NCBI GenBank assembly: GCA_028707275.1
Contig: JAQTUP010000001.1
Coordinates: 310,001-374,000, forward strand
DNA: 64,000 bases
DNA from: Gallionella sp.
GTDB lineage: Bacteria; Pseudomonadota; Gammaproteobacteria; Burkholderiales; Gallionellaceae
Direction of reading: 5' to 3'
Position numbers and translations under genes: made by a program. Under the pieces are notes generated by a model. The model had not been told where the DNA came from, ran no database searches, and saw only the letters and a list, made by a program, of their open reading frames with translations. Shown here in pieces: positions 26,637 to 35,691 of the stretch; the first letter of the stretch is position 1; every line of letters starts with the position of its first letter.

Positions 26637-27680
26637 TTATTCCTCGGCTACCGCATGCTCGCCGCGCGCCAGACGCTGCATAAATTCCAGCTTGAGCAGC
26701 AACGCCTTGGCTCCTTCAATATCCAGGCGCGTAGTGTTATGCGAGTTGTAATCTTCACCATGCGAGCTTTGGGTCATGCGTTGCTCGCCTTGCTCCACAA
26801 ACTTGGCATAATTCAAATCGCGTGTATCAGGCGGAACGCGGAAATAATCGCCCATATCCTGCGCGCAGGCCATCTCTTCGCGACTTAATAAAGCCTCGTA
26901 GAGCTTCTCGCCATGACGCGTACCGATCACATTCACCGGATGATCAGGCTTACCCATCAGCTCCAGTATTGCCCGGGTCATCACTTCAACCGTAGCTGCA
27001 GGTGCTTTTTGCACAAAGATATCACCGTTATTGCCATGCTCAAACGCATATAACACCAGATCCACCGCATCGCCTAATGTCATCATGAAACGAGTCATGG
27101 AAGGATCGGTTACGGTAATCGGCTTGCCTGCATGCACCAGATCAACAAACAACGGAATCACCGAACCACGTGATGCCATGACATTGCCGTAACGTGTGCC
27201 GCAAATAACCGTACCCGTTCCCTCCAGATTTCGACTGGAGGCGACCATCACTTTTTCCATCATCGCCTTGCTGATACCCATCGCATTGATAGGATAAACA
27301 GCTTTGTCGGTACTCAAACATACCACACGACTCACGCCCGCATTCACGGCTGCTTCCAGCACATTCTCCGTTCCCAGAACGTTGGTGCGCACAGCCTGCA
27401 TCGGATAAAACTCGCATGAAGGTACCTGCTTGAGCGCAGCCGCATGAAAAACAAAATCAACTCCACGCATGGCGGATGACACACTGCGCTGATCCCGTAC
27501 ATCACCTATATAAAACTTAAGCTTGGGATGGTTATAGCGCTTGCGCATATCATCCTGCTTTTTCTCATCACGACTGAAAATGCGAATTTCCGCAATGTCT
27601 GTATCAAGAAAACGCTTCAGTACAGCATTACCAAATGAACCTGTGCCACCGGTAATTAATAAAATTTTATTAGCAAACAT
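26637..27680 (-). CDS. capE: UDP-GlcNAc 4,6-dehydratase/5-epimerase (CapE/FnlA/WbjB)
   Basis: This soluble SDR performs the first step of UDP-L-FucNAc synthesis. It begins MFANKILLITGGTGSFGNAVLKRFL (Rossmann GxxGxxG). The active site is STDKAVYPINAMGISKAMMEKVM, where Met replaces the usual SDR Tyr, as in this family. The segment RYGNVMASRGSVIPLFVD and the end HNTTRLDIEGAKALLLKLEFMQ are also diagnostic. At 347 residues it is full length. Downstream on the same strand, after a relic insertion, come capF and fnlC. A plausible sigma-70 promoter lies immediately upstream. Confidence 0.93.
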   Translation of the reverse strand: MFANKILLITGGTGSFGNAVLKRFLDTDIAEIRIFSRDEKKQDDMRKRYNHPKLKFYIGDVRDQRSVSSAMRGVDFVFHAAALKQVPSCEFYPMQAVRTNVLGTENVLEAAVNAGVSRVVCLSTDKAVYPINAMGISKAMMEKVMVASSRNLEGTGTVICGTRYGNVMASRGSVIPLFVDLVHAGKPITVTDPSMTRFMMTLGDAVDLVLYAFEHGNNGDIFVQKAPAATVEVMTRAILELMGKPDHPVNVIGTRHGEKLYEALLSREEMACAQDMGDYFRVPPDTRDLNYAKFVEQGEQRMTQSSHGEDYNSHNTTRLDIEGAKALLLKLEFMQRLARGEHAVAEE

Positions 27681-27691
27681 AAGGCCCCGAT

Positions 27692-27721
27692 ATTAAGAGT
27701 TGGCGCACGACTAAAAGTCAA
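27692..27721 (-). promoter_or_regulatory. Candidate sigma-70 promoter for capE
   Basis: On the minus strand TTGACT (27721-27716) and CTTAAT (27697-27692) are 18 bases apart, a close -35 match and a moderate -10 match. The predicted start would fall very close to the capE ATG at 27680, which leaves a short leader. The flanking 137 bases contain no gene. Confidence 0.35.
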
Positions 27722-27817
27722 AGAAATTAAATTAAAATACAAACGTAACTAAGGAATAACTCGGATGTATTCAATTCATGAACACATTCAGAACAGACCG
27801 AAAGCGGCCAATATCTA

Positions 27818-28966
27818 TTACACTTTTACTCCACCGGATTGCACGATGGCATCGTTAACTGCTTTTAAAATCAGGTCAGCCGCTTGTTCGACGCCAAACA
27901 GTCGTTCCACTAATAAGAATCCTTCGGCAGCCAGCTTATTTCGAAGAACGGGGTCATCAATAACCTGCATTAATGCAGATTGCAGAGCATCTATATTTTT
28001 CGCCGGCACCAACAAAGCCTCACAACCATCTTCAATCACATCAGGAACATTACCTACTGCCGATACAATTACGGCAAGTTTTGCAGCCATGGCTTCAATC
28101 ATCGCATTAGGCATACCTTCTGCCCATGAGGGCAACACCAACACATCCGACTCCGCAAGAACGGCTTCAAGATCAGCACCGCGCAACCACCCTCTGAAAC
28201 GAATAATATCTTCAAGTCCATGCTGTGCTACAAGCTCTCTGGCTCTCGCGGAAGCATTTCCTTCACCAACAATATTCAGAACAAACTTTCTCGACCCCGA
28301 GAGTCTGTGACAAGCCTCTATAAGTTCAAATATCCCTTTGTATTGTTCAACCCAGCCCAGGAACAACAAACGCACGGGGTGATCGCCCGCACTGAAATTA
28401 CGTCGGCGACCAATAGAGAGTAATTCTGGGGTCGCAGTCCAATTCAGAATAATCGGCGCATCTTCCGGGTGAAATCCAAGCAAATTGACGGCAAATTTAT
28501 TCCAGGCTGCCCCCTGGCACAAAACCTTGCGAGCCCCCCCAAAAGCCAGTCTAAGCCAGCTTCGCTGGATAAATGATCTCCCCCCCATTTCGATATCACT
28601 ACCGCCACGTGGGAATAACAACGCCGGTACACCCCTGAAACGTGCGTACCATGCCATGACTCCCTTTTCCAGGATGCTGGCACCCGGCGAAGTCATCAGT
28701 AAAACGGCATCAGGACGATTACGCTCAAACAACATACAATATGAAAACGTACGCCTGGCAGCAAGCACTGACCGCCGCCCCAATGAAGGCGGAGGATTGC
28801 TTATCTGTGTGGTATCCAGCAAAGTTAAATTCGCCCGCTCTGCAAACGAGGATTGCAAAATTATTTTACAACTCGTCGCGATACCACCGAATATACATCG
28901 ATCTGGCGGTGGAAATGCGCCTACAAACAAAATCCGCTGCTTACATGTACCTTGTTCAGCTTTCAT
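27818..28966 (-). CDS. Glycosyltransferase family 4
   Basis: This GT-B enzyme of about 382 residues begins MKAEQGTCKQRILFVGAFPPPDRCIFGGIA. The donor domain shows RLLFLGWVEQYKGIFELIEAC, IVGEGNASARARELVAQHGL and ADVLVLPSWAEGMPNAMIEAMA; the last is the E-x7-E signature of GT4 enzymes that hold nucleotide sugars. The frame opens at 29023, but the ATG at 28966 overlaps the asparagine-synthase stop as TGATG, so I take that as the start. Acceptor and donor cannot be read from the sequence. It is the last gene of a coupled run that begins near 37745. Confidence 0.85.
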   Translation of the reverse strand: MKAEQGTCKQRILFVGAFPPPDRCIFGGIATSCKIILQSSFAERANLTLLDTTQISNPPPSLGRRSVLAARRTFSYCMLFERNRPDAVLLMTSPGASILEKGVMAWYARFRGVPALLFPRGGSDIEMGGRSFIQRSWLRLAFGGARKVLCQGAAWNKFAVNLLGFHPEDAPIILNWTATPELLSIGRRRNFSAGDHPVRLLFLGWVEQYKGIFELIEACHRLSGSRKFVLNIVGEGNASARARELVAQHGLEDIIRFRGWLRGADLEAVLAESDVLVLPSWAEGMPNAMIEAMAAKLAVIVSAVGNVPDVIEDGCEALLVPAKNIDALQSALMQVIDDPVLRNKLAAEGFLLVERLFGVEQAADLILKAVNDAIVQSGGVKV

Positions 28967-30852
28967 CAGATCATTTTCACCTTGGTGCGATTTGCCCATA
29001 TCATAAAATTGAGAATCTTCCACAGTAAAAAAGATCTGTCACGCCGCCGAGAGATGTGATCATCGTATAACTTATTGATAACAGCACAATCTAACATTCC
29101 AACGTACCTGCTCTGAAAAGTTTGCATTTGATCAAAAAACAGCGGCTTTAAAGCATTGCGTAACCAATAGCCATAAGGCACACCAAATCCGGTTTTTTTC
29201 CCATAAAGTACATCATTAGGCACCAGTCCTTCCAAAGATTTTTTTAATAGCCATTTTTTTTGCCCAAAGCGTACTTTTTGCGAACCGTGCAAACTCATAC
29301 AAAAATCCACCAGGTCATTATCCAGGAAAGGGACTCGCACCTCTATGCTTGCGGCCATGGTGGATCTATCAACCTTCTCAAGAAAAATATCAGGCAAGAT
29401 TATCATGCTATCCACGAACAGCATCTGATTGACGAGATCTTCATCCTTAAAATAACTCTGGCATTCTCTGTAGCGCACAAAAGGATCCGACTGTATGATT
29501 TTCTGCCGGACGTCTGATGAAAATATCGCGGCGGGGTTAGAATGCATATCCTCTTCTGTAAGAAGCAATGCCATCAATACAGCAGGATCATCCACAGTGA
29601 GAGCATTTATATAACGCTGACGCCGGTAATACTGAGAATTGTGTGGCAACCGACCGTTCACCAGGTTTCCAAGTTTTGCGAAGCTGCGCGCTGTTTTATA
29701 ATAGCTAAGGGTAGAGTAGCGACTGTACCCTCCAAACATTTCATCACCCCCATCTCCCTGCAGCACGACCTTGGTTGTTTCATTCACTTTCGAACTAAGC
29801 AGATATAAAGGAATATTTGCAGCATCAGAAAAAGGCATGCCATGATGCTCAACCATTTTCTCTACGACATCAGCAATTTCGAAGCCGGAAATATGAAGTT
29901 CGTGATGTTCTGTGCCATACAATTTCGCGATTTCCTTCGCTCTGGGCAGCTCATTGACACCCTTGTCAAAATCGAAACCTACAGAATAGGTCGCAAGTTT
30001 CCCTGAATAATGCCGGGACGCAAAGGCTGTAATTGCACTGGAATCCACGCCACCTGAAAGAAAAACACCCACTGGCACATCGCTCACAAGTTGTCTCTTT
30101 ACAGCCTGCTCAAGCAATTGACTTGTTTTGGCAATTTGTTCGTTAAGGGAGCAGGATAACTTCTCACGCCCGGCATACTCTGTCGGACTCCAGTAACACT
30201 CTGTTTTTGAACTGAATGTATCCAGATCCAGTTCCAAATAGTGACCTGGAAACAGCTTATAGACACCTTGATACAAGGTTCGCTCGCCGAGAGTATTCCC
30301 GTAATATAACCATTCATGAATGGCTGAAAAATCGCATTTTGCATCATTGTCATTAATAACCCGCAGAGCCTTTATCTCTGATGCGAACGACAAGCTATCT
30401 TCATTCAATCGATAATAAAGAGGCTTGATGCCCAGTCGATCCCGAACCAACCATATTTTGTGCGTCTGGCGATCATAAATAGCGAAAGCGAACATACCGT
30501 TGAATAACTTGATCGAGTCGACCCCAATATCAGCAAAGGCACGCAAGACCACCTCAGTATCAGAATGGGTGCGCAAATCGGTCAAGTCTAACGACTGAGC
30601 CAATTCAGCATAGTTATAAACCTCACCATTGTAACTAATCACATAACGACCATCACTGGTCGTCATGGGCTGATTCCCCGCTTCGGAAAGGTCAAGAACA
30701 CTTAATCTTACGTGACCTAGCCAAACCTGACCATCCGAAAACTGACCATTCGCATCAGGTCCGCGATGATGGATAGAAGCAAGAACTTCTGACGCGTTAA
30801 ATCCTGAAAATTGATCAGGAAGTCGATTTACAAGGCCTGCGATACCACACAT
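28966..30852 (-). CDS. asnB: Glutamine-dependent asparagine synthetase family protein (AsnB/WbpS-like)
   Basis: This 628-residue protein has the N-terminal Ntn glutaminase domain starting at the catalytic Cys2 (MCGIAGLVNR), with the RGPDANG and SYNGEVYNY motifs. The C-terminal ATP-dependent synthetase domain has the PP-loop SGGVDSSAI at about 266-274 and LQGDGGDEMFGGYSRY. Homologues within O-antigen and capsule loci are often thought to amidate uronic acids of the polymer, such as GalNAcA to its amide. That would fit the TviB/TviC genes farther along, but this substrate is inference. It is coupled to the glycosyltransferase downstream and the acyltransferase upstream. Confidence 0.9.
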   Translation of the reverse strand: MCGIAGLVNRLPDQFSGFNASEVLASIHHRGPDANGQFSDGQVWLGHVRLSVLDLSEAGNQPMTTSDGRYVISYNGEVYNYAELAQSLDLTDLRTHSDTEVVLRAFADIGVDSIKLFNGMFAFAIYDRQTHKIWLVRDRLGIKPLYYRLNEDSLSFASEIKALRVINDNDAKCDFSAIHEWLYYGNTLGERTLYQGVYKLFPGHYLELDLDTFSSKTECYWSPTEYAGREKLSCSLNEQIAKTSQLLEQAVKRQLVSDVPVGVFLSGGVDSSAITAFASRHYSGKLATYSVGFDFDKGVNELPRAKEIAKLYGTEHHELHISGFEIADVVEKMVEHHGMPFSDAANIPLYLLSSKVNETTKVVLQGDGGDEMFGGYSRYSTLSYYKTARSFAKLGNLVNGRLPHNSQYYRRQRYINALTVDDPAVLMALLLTEEDMHSNPAAIFSSDVRQKIIQSDPFVRYRECQSYFKDEDLVNQMLFVDSMIILPDIFLEKVDRSTMAASIEVRVPFLDNDLVDFCMSLHGSQKVRFGQKKWLLKKSLEGLVPNDVLYGKKTGFGVPYGYWLRNALKPLFFDQMQTFQSRYVGMLDCAVINKLYDDHISRRRDRSFLLWKILNFMIWANRTKVKMI

Positions 30853-31403
30853 TAATTTATCCCCAATATACGCTCATGCTCAACGATCTGCTCTGCATCG
30901 AATCTGGCCTTCAACACTCGAGCAGGATTCCCCGCCGCAATCGAATATCGAGGGATCGATTTATTGACCAGACTACCCGCGCCGATAATAGACCCGCGAC
31001 CAATAGTTACTCCTTTTAATATGATCGCACCGCAGCCAATCCACACGTCATCTTCTACAATAACGGGCAAATCATTTCCCGGCATTTTTTCCTTGACGTC
31101 ATACATATACCTGCCAATTTCACGTGCATTATGATCTCCGCCCATAATCATAACCCGGGGACCAAACATCACTTTATTTCCTACAACGATACTGCTCTCT
31201 GTAGCCTGAAATATCGCCCCTTCTCCAATGAATACATTATTCCCAATAGAGATTGTTTTATAACTAAACACATCAAATGGATTAAAAATAACACCCCGTC
31301 CGCAAGACCTGAACCGATATTTCGCCAGTAACATTAAAATCTTTCTTCCTGCACGAAAAGAAAGCTCAAAAATCCTGAAAAGCAAACGCAATAGTAATTT
31401 CAT
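30852..31403 (-). CDS. Hexapeptide-repeat acyltransferase
   Basis: This 183-residue protein has a left-handed beta-helix (ISIGNNVFIGEGAIFQATESSIVVGNKVMFGPRVMI) and the active-site loop MGGDHNARE with the likely catalytic His. The C-terminal coils DDVWIGCGAIILKGVTIGRG and IGAGSLVNKSIPRYSIAAGNPARV are also typical. The NodL/WbbJ/maltose-acetyltransferase group acetylates sugar hydroxyls from acetyl-CoA. A basic, hydrophobic N-terminal stretch (LLLRLLFRIFELSFRAGRKILMLLAKYRFR) suggests membrane association. It shares a one-base or short overlap with both neighbours (asnB and the Wzy-like gene), so it is part of the coupled block. The sugar modified is unknown. Confidence 0.85.
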   Translation of the reverse strand: MKLLLRLLFRIFELSFRAGRKILMLLAKYRFRSCGRGVIFNPFDVFSYKTISIGNNVFIGEGAIFQATESSIVVGNKVMFGPRVMIMGGDHNAREIGRYMYDVKEKMPGNDLPVIVEDDVWIGCGAIILKGVTIGRGSIIGAGSLVNKSIPRYSIAAGNPARVLKARFDAEQIVEHERILGIN

Positions 31404-32737
31404 AACCGAATCTTTGCCATTGACTGTTTCTCACACAATAGAACGGCTATAAAAATAGCCATAGTTATTTGGAATGACATTCTGGCAAAGAAGAATAACT
31501 CTTTTACATTAAAAAAAAGTATCAAGGAAACCAAAATCAATCCTAATAGTGCTGGCGACCTCATCAGACTATTCCTTCTAAACACGCCGAACAGATAGGC
31601 AATGACAGCGCCATAGAAAAACAAATGCAATAACAATCCTATAACACCATATGCCCAGATTATGTGCATGTAACCAATATCAGTAAAAACCGAATAATAG
31701 GTATTAATTTCCAGGTAGCTTGCCCGACCGAATATCAAATGAGAAAAACTTTCAGGCAAGATAAACATATCAGACAACGTTGATATTGTCTCATCACCAC
31801 CGCGATCCGAGTCTGTAACTTTATCTCCAAAAAACACGTCAAAAGTTTGCCAAGCATAGCCAAAATTTTCATTTTGAACCAAATTTGGAAGTACCCATAC
31901 AGAAACAGAAGTCACTAGTAGAACAATCAAAGTATATTTTACGATAAGATTTACGATACGTTTGTTTACTTGCAAATTATTTATTAATTGCCAGCCATAT
32001 ATAACTACGCTAATCACAACAGAAATAAATCCAGAACGACCTGTTACAATGATGGAGAAAATTAAAAGAAGATTCCCCATCAAATAGAACCCTGTCCATC
32101 TTCCCTGCCCTACTAGATAAAGACCAATTACAAAACCAAGACTTTGGATGACAGAAACCTGCGCTCCACCGGCTCCAGTTAAGCCAGCCATACGATATAA
32201 CTTATAGAACTCCAACTGATCTTTTGCTGTGGTAAATGAATAAACAAAATCCCTGAATACCGGATCCATGAATTCATAAATCATTATCAAACCGTGGAAC
32301 AAGATGCAAGAATAAATTAATGACGCAAGAAAATTAAATTTTTGTGTCGGGGTACCTGCATCTGACAATTTTGAAAAAGTATATTCAACAGCAGAATAAG
32401 TACCCAATAAAAACAAAACGGCTTTAATTGGCCGTAAAATCGCCCTTGAAGCCACATTGAGAATATTGCTATCCATTAAAATTGCACTAGTTAAAGCCAG
32501 TGCACTTATTCCAGCCAGTATCCAAACTAATCTTCGTAATCTGTTAGGCACTCTGTGAAAAAATAACCTGAAACACAAAGGAATACTGACGAGAGCACTA
32601 ATATCACCGAAATTCCCAAGTGAGGTGTCTAGTATCGGCCCGAAGATCAGCATAAACCAAATAAATGGCAGAAAAAATAACGCAAACCAAGAGTTGACTT
32701 TCCAGGAATCTTCTCGACTTAATCGACCCATATTCAT
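31400..32737 (-). CDS. wzy: Polytopic membrane protein, probable O-antigen polymerase (Wzy)
   Basis: This 445-residue protein has about 10-12 hydrophobic segments and a larger hydrophilic loop near residues 295-345 (FFGDKVTDSDRGGDETISTL then SDMFILPESFSHLIFGRASY). No enzyme motif is visible, as is usual for Wzy. The topology, the AT-rich sequence and the position among wzx, glycosyltransferase and acyltransferase genes all point to the repeat-unit polymerase. It overlaps the acyltransferase by 4 bases (ATGA). A 160-base AT-rich spacer without a gene separates it from the GT2 gene upstream. A second polymerase/ligase-like protein is encoded at 12174. Confidence 0.7.
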   Translation of the reverse strand: MNMGRLSREDSWKVNSWFALFFLPFIWFMLIFGPILDTSLGNFGDISALVSIPLCFRLFFHRVPNRLRRLVWILAGISALALTSAILMDSNILNVASRAILRPIKAVLFLLGTYSAVEYTFSKLSDAGTPTQKFNFLASLIYSCILFHGLIMIYEFMDPVFRDFVYSFTTAKDQLEFYKLYRMAGLTGAGGAQVSVIQSLGFVIGLYLVGQGRWTGFYLMGNLLLIFSIIVTGRSGFISVVISVVIYGWQLINNLQVNKRIVNLIVKYTLIVLLVTSVSVWVLPNLVQNENFGYAWQTFDVFFGDKVTDSDRGGDETISTLSDMFILPESFSHLIFGRASYLEINTYYSVFTDIGYMHIIWAYGVIGLLLHLFFYGAVIAYLFGVFRRNSLMRSPALLGLILVSLILFFNVKELFFFARMSFQITMAIFIAVLLCEKQSMAKIRL

Positions 32738-32897
32738 AATAAAAATTTTTATAAAATAACGAAATAAAATCCCCCATTGCTATAATTCGGCATTGAGTCC
32801 CAGTCCCACTCTGTCAATATCTCCAAAGCTTAGTTTTAACTACTCATACTTTGCACACATATCTTCGACTGATTGGGTAACTTGTCATTAATAAATA

Positions 32898-33791
32898 TTA
32901 TAAAACCACTTTTAATATCGACTGAAACAAACGAATCCACAGCTTATACCCCAAAGGATTAACCCTAATTCCTTGCAAAAATAAAGAGGTCGCTTTCTTG
33001 GCATCCCCTTCATTCAAATATTTCAGACCATAACCGTAGCGAATAATGTTAGCCTCACCAATGTCGGCATCTTTTAGGTAACTGGGATAACGCTGACGGA
33101 TAATATCGAAAAATTTGGCCAAATCTGCCACACACCTGTCCCACTGATTGGTTATGTTGTTATCATGCTTCCTGTAGCGCCCATAAGTTCCTTGAATATA
33201 ACCAAAACCACCTCCACCCATCAAAGTCTCTGTGAAAAACATACCGTCAGAGACCATGGGCAAAGCTGCCTCAAATCCATGCTTGGGAATACATTCGGTA
33301 CGCACCATGACAGACAAGGCTCCAAACTGAGTTCCATGACGAATAAAATCTCTAGGGCCTTGTCCACTCCGAAGAGTTCTTGTTAATGGGTGCGATGGAC
33401 TACCATCATCATAAAAAACTTCAACCTGATGCCCACACAACACTCTTGAACTATCGGCCTCAAACCATTCCACCTGCTTCGAGATTTTCCCTGGCAGATA
33501 AATATCATCCCCTCCCAAGAAAGCAATATATTTACCAGTGCAGGTACGCAACCCCCTATTGCTGTTACCTGTGATACCAAGATTTGGCCCGCCTATAAGT
33601 GGCACAACCTTATCTGGATATTGCTGTGCATAACCCAGAATAATCTCTGCTGTACCATCCGTAGAGCCATCGTCTGCCACTACTATTTCTATATTGTTGT
33701 AATCCTGATCGAGAACACTACGCAGCGTCTCATGAATAAACTGTTTTTGGTTATAAGTAATGACATGTACAGAAACTAAAGGTTGATTCAT
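32898..33791 (-). CDS. Glycosyltransferase family 2
   Basis: This 297-residue GT-A enzyme has the clear family start LVSVHVITYNQKQFIHETLRSVLDQDYNNIEIVVADDGSTDGTAEII, and the metal-binding D-x-D equivalent lies in GKYIAFLGGDDIYLPGKISKQVEWFE. The remainder is variable helical sequence without membrane spans. It should add one sugar to the lipid-linked repeat unit in the cytoplasm. Its start overlaps the upstream acyltransferase gene by 4 bases. Base composition is more AT-rich than the flanking core genes, in line with horizontally acquired O-antigen genes. Confidence 0.87.
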   Translation of the reverse strand: MNQPLVSVHVITYNQKQFIHETLRSVLDQDYNNIEIVVADDGSTDGTAEIILGYAQQYPDKVVPLIGGPNLGITGNSNRGLRTCTGKYIAFLGGDDIYLPGKISKQVEWFEADSSRVLCGHQVEVFYDDGSPSHPLTRTLRSGQGPRDFIRHGTQFGALSVMVRTECIPKHGFEAALPMVSDGMFFTETLMGGGGFGYIQGTYGRYRKHDNNITNQWDRCVADLAKFFDIIRQRYPSYLKDADIGEANIIRYGYGLKYLNEGDAKKATSLFLQGIRVNPLGYKLWIRLFQSILKVVL

Positions 33792-34426
33792 ATATCATTC
33801 TCAACGTAATTTTCAACACTTGAAATTTTTGCGATCACTTTTGCAGGAACTCCAGCTGCGATACAATTATCGGGCACGTCCCTAGTTACTACCGCCCCAG
33901 CGGCAATTACAGAGTTATCTCCAATATTTACACCTTTCAAAATCATTACCCGTGACCCAATAAATACATTTTTTCCAATATCGACGGATTTACATTCATG
34001 TGTCCCCGCCAAACGTCGATCTGGGTGCAAATCATGGAAGTCAGAGTCAACCACAGTAAATTCACCACCAACAAGTGTATTGGCACCTATACGGATACTG
34101 CTTCGCTCTGCAATAATTACAGCATTATTATTTATCCAAACACCATCTTCGATAATTATTCGCGAAGAATTACCTCGCGCTTCGATATGAATGTAGCCAC
34201 TCAAATAATTCGGGGATGGCCACACACCCAAGTTACACCTTCCAATCTTAACTTCCCCGCAACCAATTATCAGGACAGGTTGACTAATACGCGCAAGCTT
34301 ATCGCTGCAATTTAGACCCGAAAGTAATTTGTACTTCCAGATACGTAATTGTTGATAGAACACAATCGGCAAGTTTCGCAACTTGTTACGAACCCTTCTC
34401 CAGAGAAAAACTTTTTGACTAGACAT
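33788..34426 (-). CDS. Hexapeptide-repeat acyltransferase (second in the block)
   Basis: This 212-residue protein is a left-handed beta-helix enzyme with GVWINNNAVIIAERSSIRIGANTLVGGEFTV, then the VDSDFHDLHPDRRL loop that contains the likely catalytic His, and IGKNVFIGSRVMILKGVNIGDNSVIAAGAVVTRDVP. This layout matches WbbJ/LacA-type acetyltransferases. The N-terminal 40 residues are basic. It overlaps the GT2 gene by 4 bases and the flippase gene by 8 bases. Whether it modifies a sugar hydroxyl or an amino group cannot be decided. The locus therefore has two such enzymes besides PglD and the FdtD-like fusion. Confidence 0.84.
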   Translation of the reverse strand: MSSQKVFLWRRVRNKLRNLPIVFYQQLRIWKYKLLSGLNCSDKLARISQPVLIIGCGEVKIGRCNLGVWPSPNYLSGYIHIEARGNSSRIIIEDGVWINNNAVIIAERSSIRIGANTLVGGEFTVVDSDFHDLHPDRRLAGTHECKSVDIGKNVFIGSRVMILKGVNIGDNSVIAAGAVVTRDVPDNCIAAGVPAKVIAKISSVENYVENDI

Positions 34427-35684
34427 CCGCCACGTCCATTCTTTTCATTTCCCGCGCAACCCAATATGCCATATAGGGCCAACACAATAAATAATTAGCC
34501 ACATATGCCATCGGAACACCTTGCAAACCCCACTGACGTACAAAGAGCCAACTAAGCAAAACAAACGAAGCTGAAAAAATAATTTCTACACTTAAAAAAA
34601 TCTTTACCATACCTCGGCCAATCAGAACATAACCAGTTATCCAGGCAGCAATCTTGATTACATCTCCTACTAGTTGCCACGGAAATAATTGACGAATAGG
34701 CAAAAAATCTTCTGTAAATAGGGTTGTAATAATAAAGTCCCGCAATAAAAAAATCACTGCAGCACCAATTACAATTAGAGGCAAAACAAATTTATATACT
34801 TTAACGAGTTCTGTCTTTAGTTCGAATCCATTCCGAATTTCTGCTAGCCGAGGCAAAAAATAAACTGACAATGTACTTGTCACCAACATCAAATATGTCT
34901 CGCTGATCTTCCATGACGCCTGCCAATAACCCGCAGCAGTAATACCAAGCTGAGTTGTAATATTATCCCGTATCAGCATAAAAGCAATTGGCACCGTCAG
35001 AGCCGAAGCTAATCCCATCAAACCAAATCCAGCCAATTCACGCAGTGCAGTTCGATTGATATCCCCCCAAAGAAACTTAGCCCTGAACCAATCACGCCGC
35101 GACACCATTAATGCTGTTGAGCAGAGAATAATAGCTGGGTTTATAGCAAATGCAACAAGGGCGCCATATAAGCCAAAGAGGAAAGTCAACAATCCGGTAA
35201 GCAACATAACCAACAGACTACCGATGATATTTGCACTAACATAAATACCAACTTCTTTCTTACCATTGACAATAGCCAGCAATAAGTTGCTGGCCGCCAT
35301 GGCGGGCAAAGCGAGCGCCAACCATACAAATACGGTCGACATATCTGGCCTATGTAACAACCATTGTGCCAGAGTATTACCAACAAAAATGAGGGCAATA
35401 CCTGCAATCAGCGAGGAAATTAGCGAAAAACGAATTGCTGTTTTCCATATAGCATGCTGCTTCTCTTCATTATCAAAATGCTGCGCGGTTGACTTGGTAA
35501 CCCCCTGAGCGACCACCCCTCCCGCAAGACTAACCACGATCGAAACTACATTCTGAAACTGTCCAACAATAGCATATCCGGCAGGACCCACATAGACCGC
35601 CAATACTTTGTTAAGCACGAGAGCACTCGCAACTTTCACTGCAACAGCAACACCGTTAAGTAGACTCGTTCTAATTAAGCTCAT
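34419..35684 (-). CDS. wzx: O-antigen flippase (Wzx/WzxE-like, MATE-like fold)
   Basis: This 421-residue protein has about 12 hydrophobic segments. The N-terminus MSLIRTSLLNGVAVAVKVASALVLNKVLAVYVGPAGYAIVGQFQNVV closely resembles WzxE-type translocases, as does the central FGLMGLASALTVPIAFMLIRDNITTQLG stretch. It should flip the undecaprenyl-linked repeat unit to the periplasm for Wzy. Its 3' end overlaps the acyltransferase start, and the FdtB gene is 7 bases upstream. WzxE-type proteins are often next to FdtB/FdtA genes in enterobacterial-common-antigen-like loci, which agrees with the neighbourhood here. Confidence 0.88.
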   Translation of the reverse strand: MSLIRTSLLNGVAVAVKVASALVLNKVLAVYVGPAGYAIVGQFQNVVSIVVSLAGGVVAQGVTKSTAQHFDNEEKQHAIWKTAIRFSLISSLIAGIALIFVGNTLAQWLLHRPDMSTVFVWLALALPAMAASNLLLAIVNGKKEVGIYVSANIIGSLLVMLLTGLLTFLFGLYGALVAFAINPAIILCSTALMVSRRDWFRAKFLWGDINRTALRELAGFGLMGLASALTVPIAFMLIRDNITTQLGITAAGYWQASWKISETYLMLVTSTLSVYFLPRLAEIRNGFELKTELVKVYKFVLPLIVIGAAVIFLLRDFIITTLFTEDFLPIRQLFPWQLVGDVIKIAAWITGYVLIGRGMVKIFLSVEIIFSASFVLLSWLFVRQWGLQGVPMAYVANYLLCWPYMAYWVAREMKRMDVADV

Positions 35685-35691
35685 CTATTGA

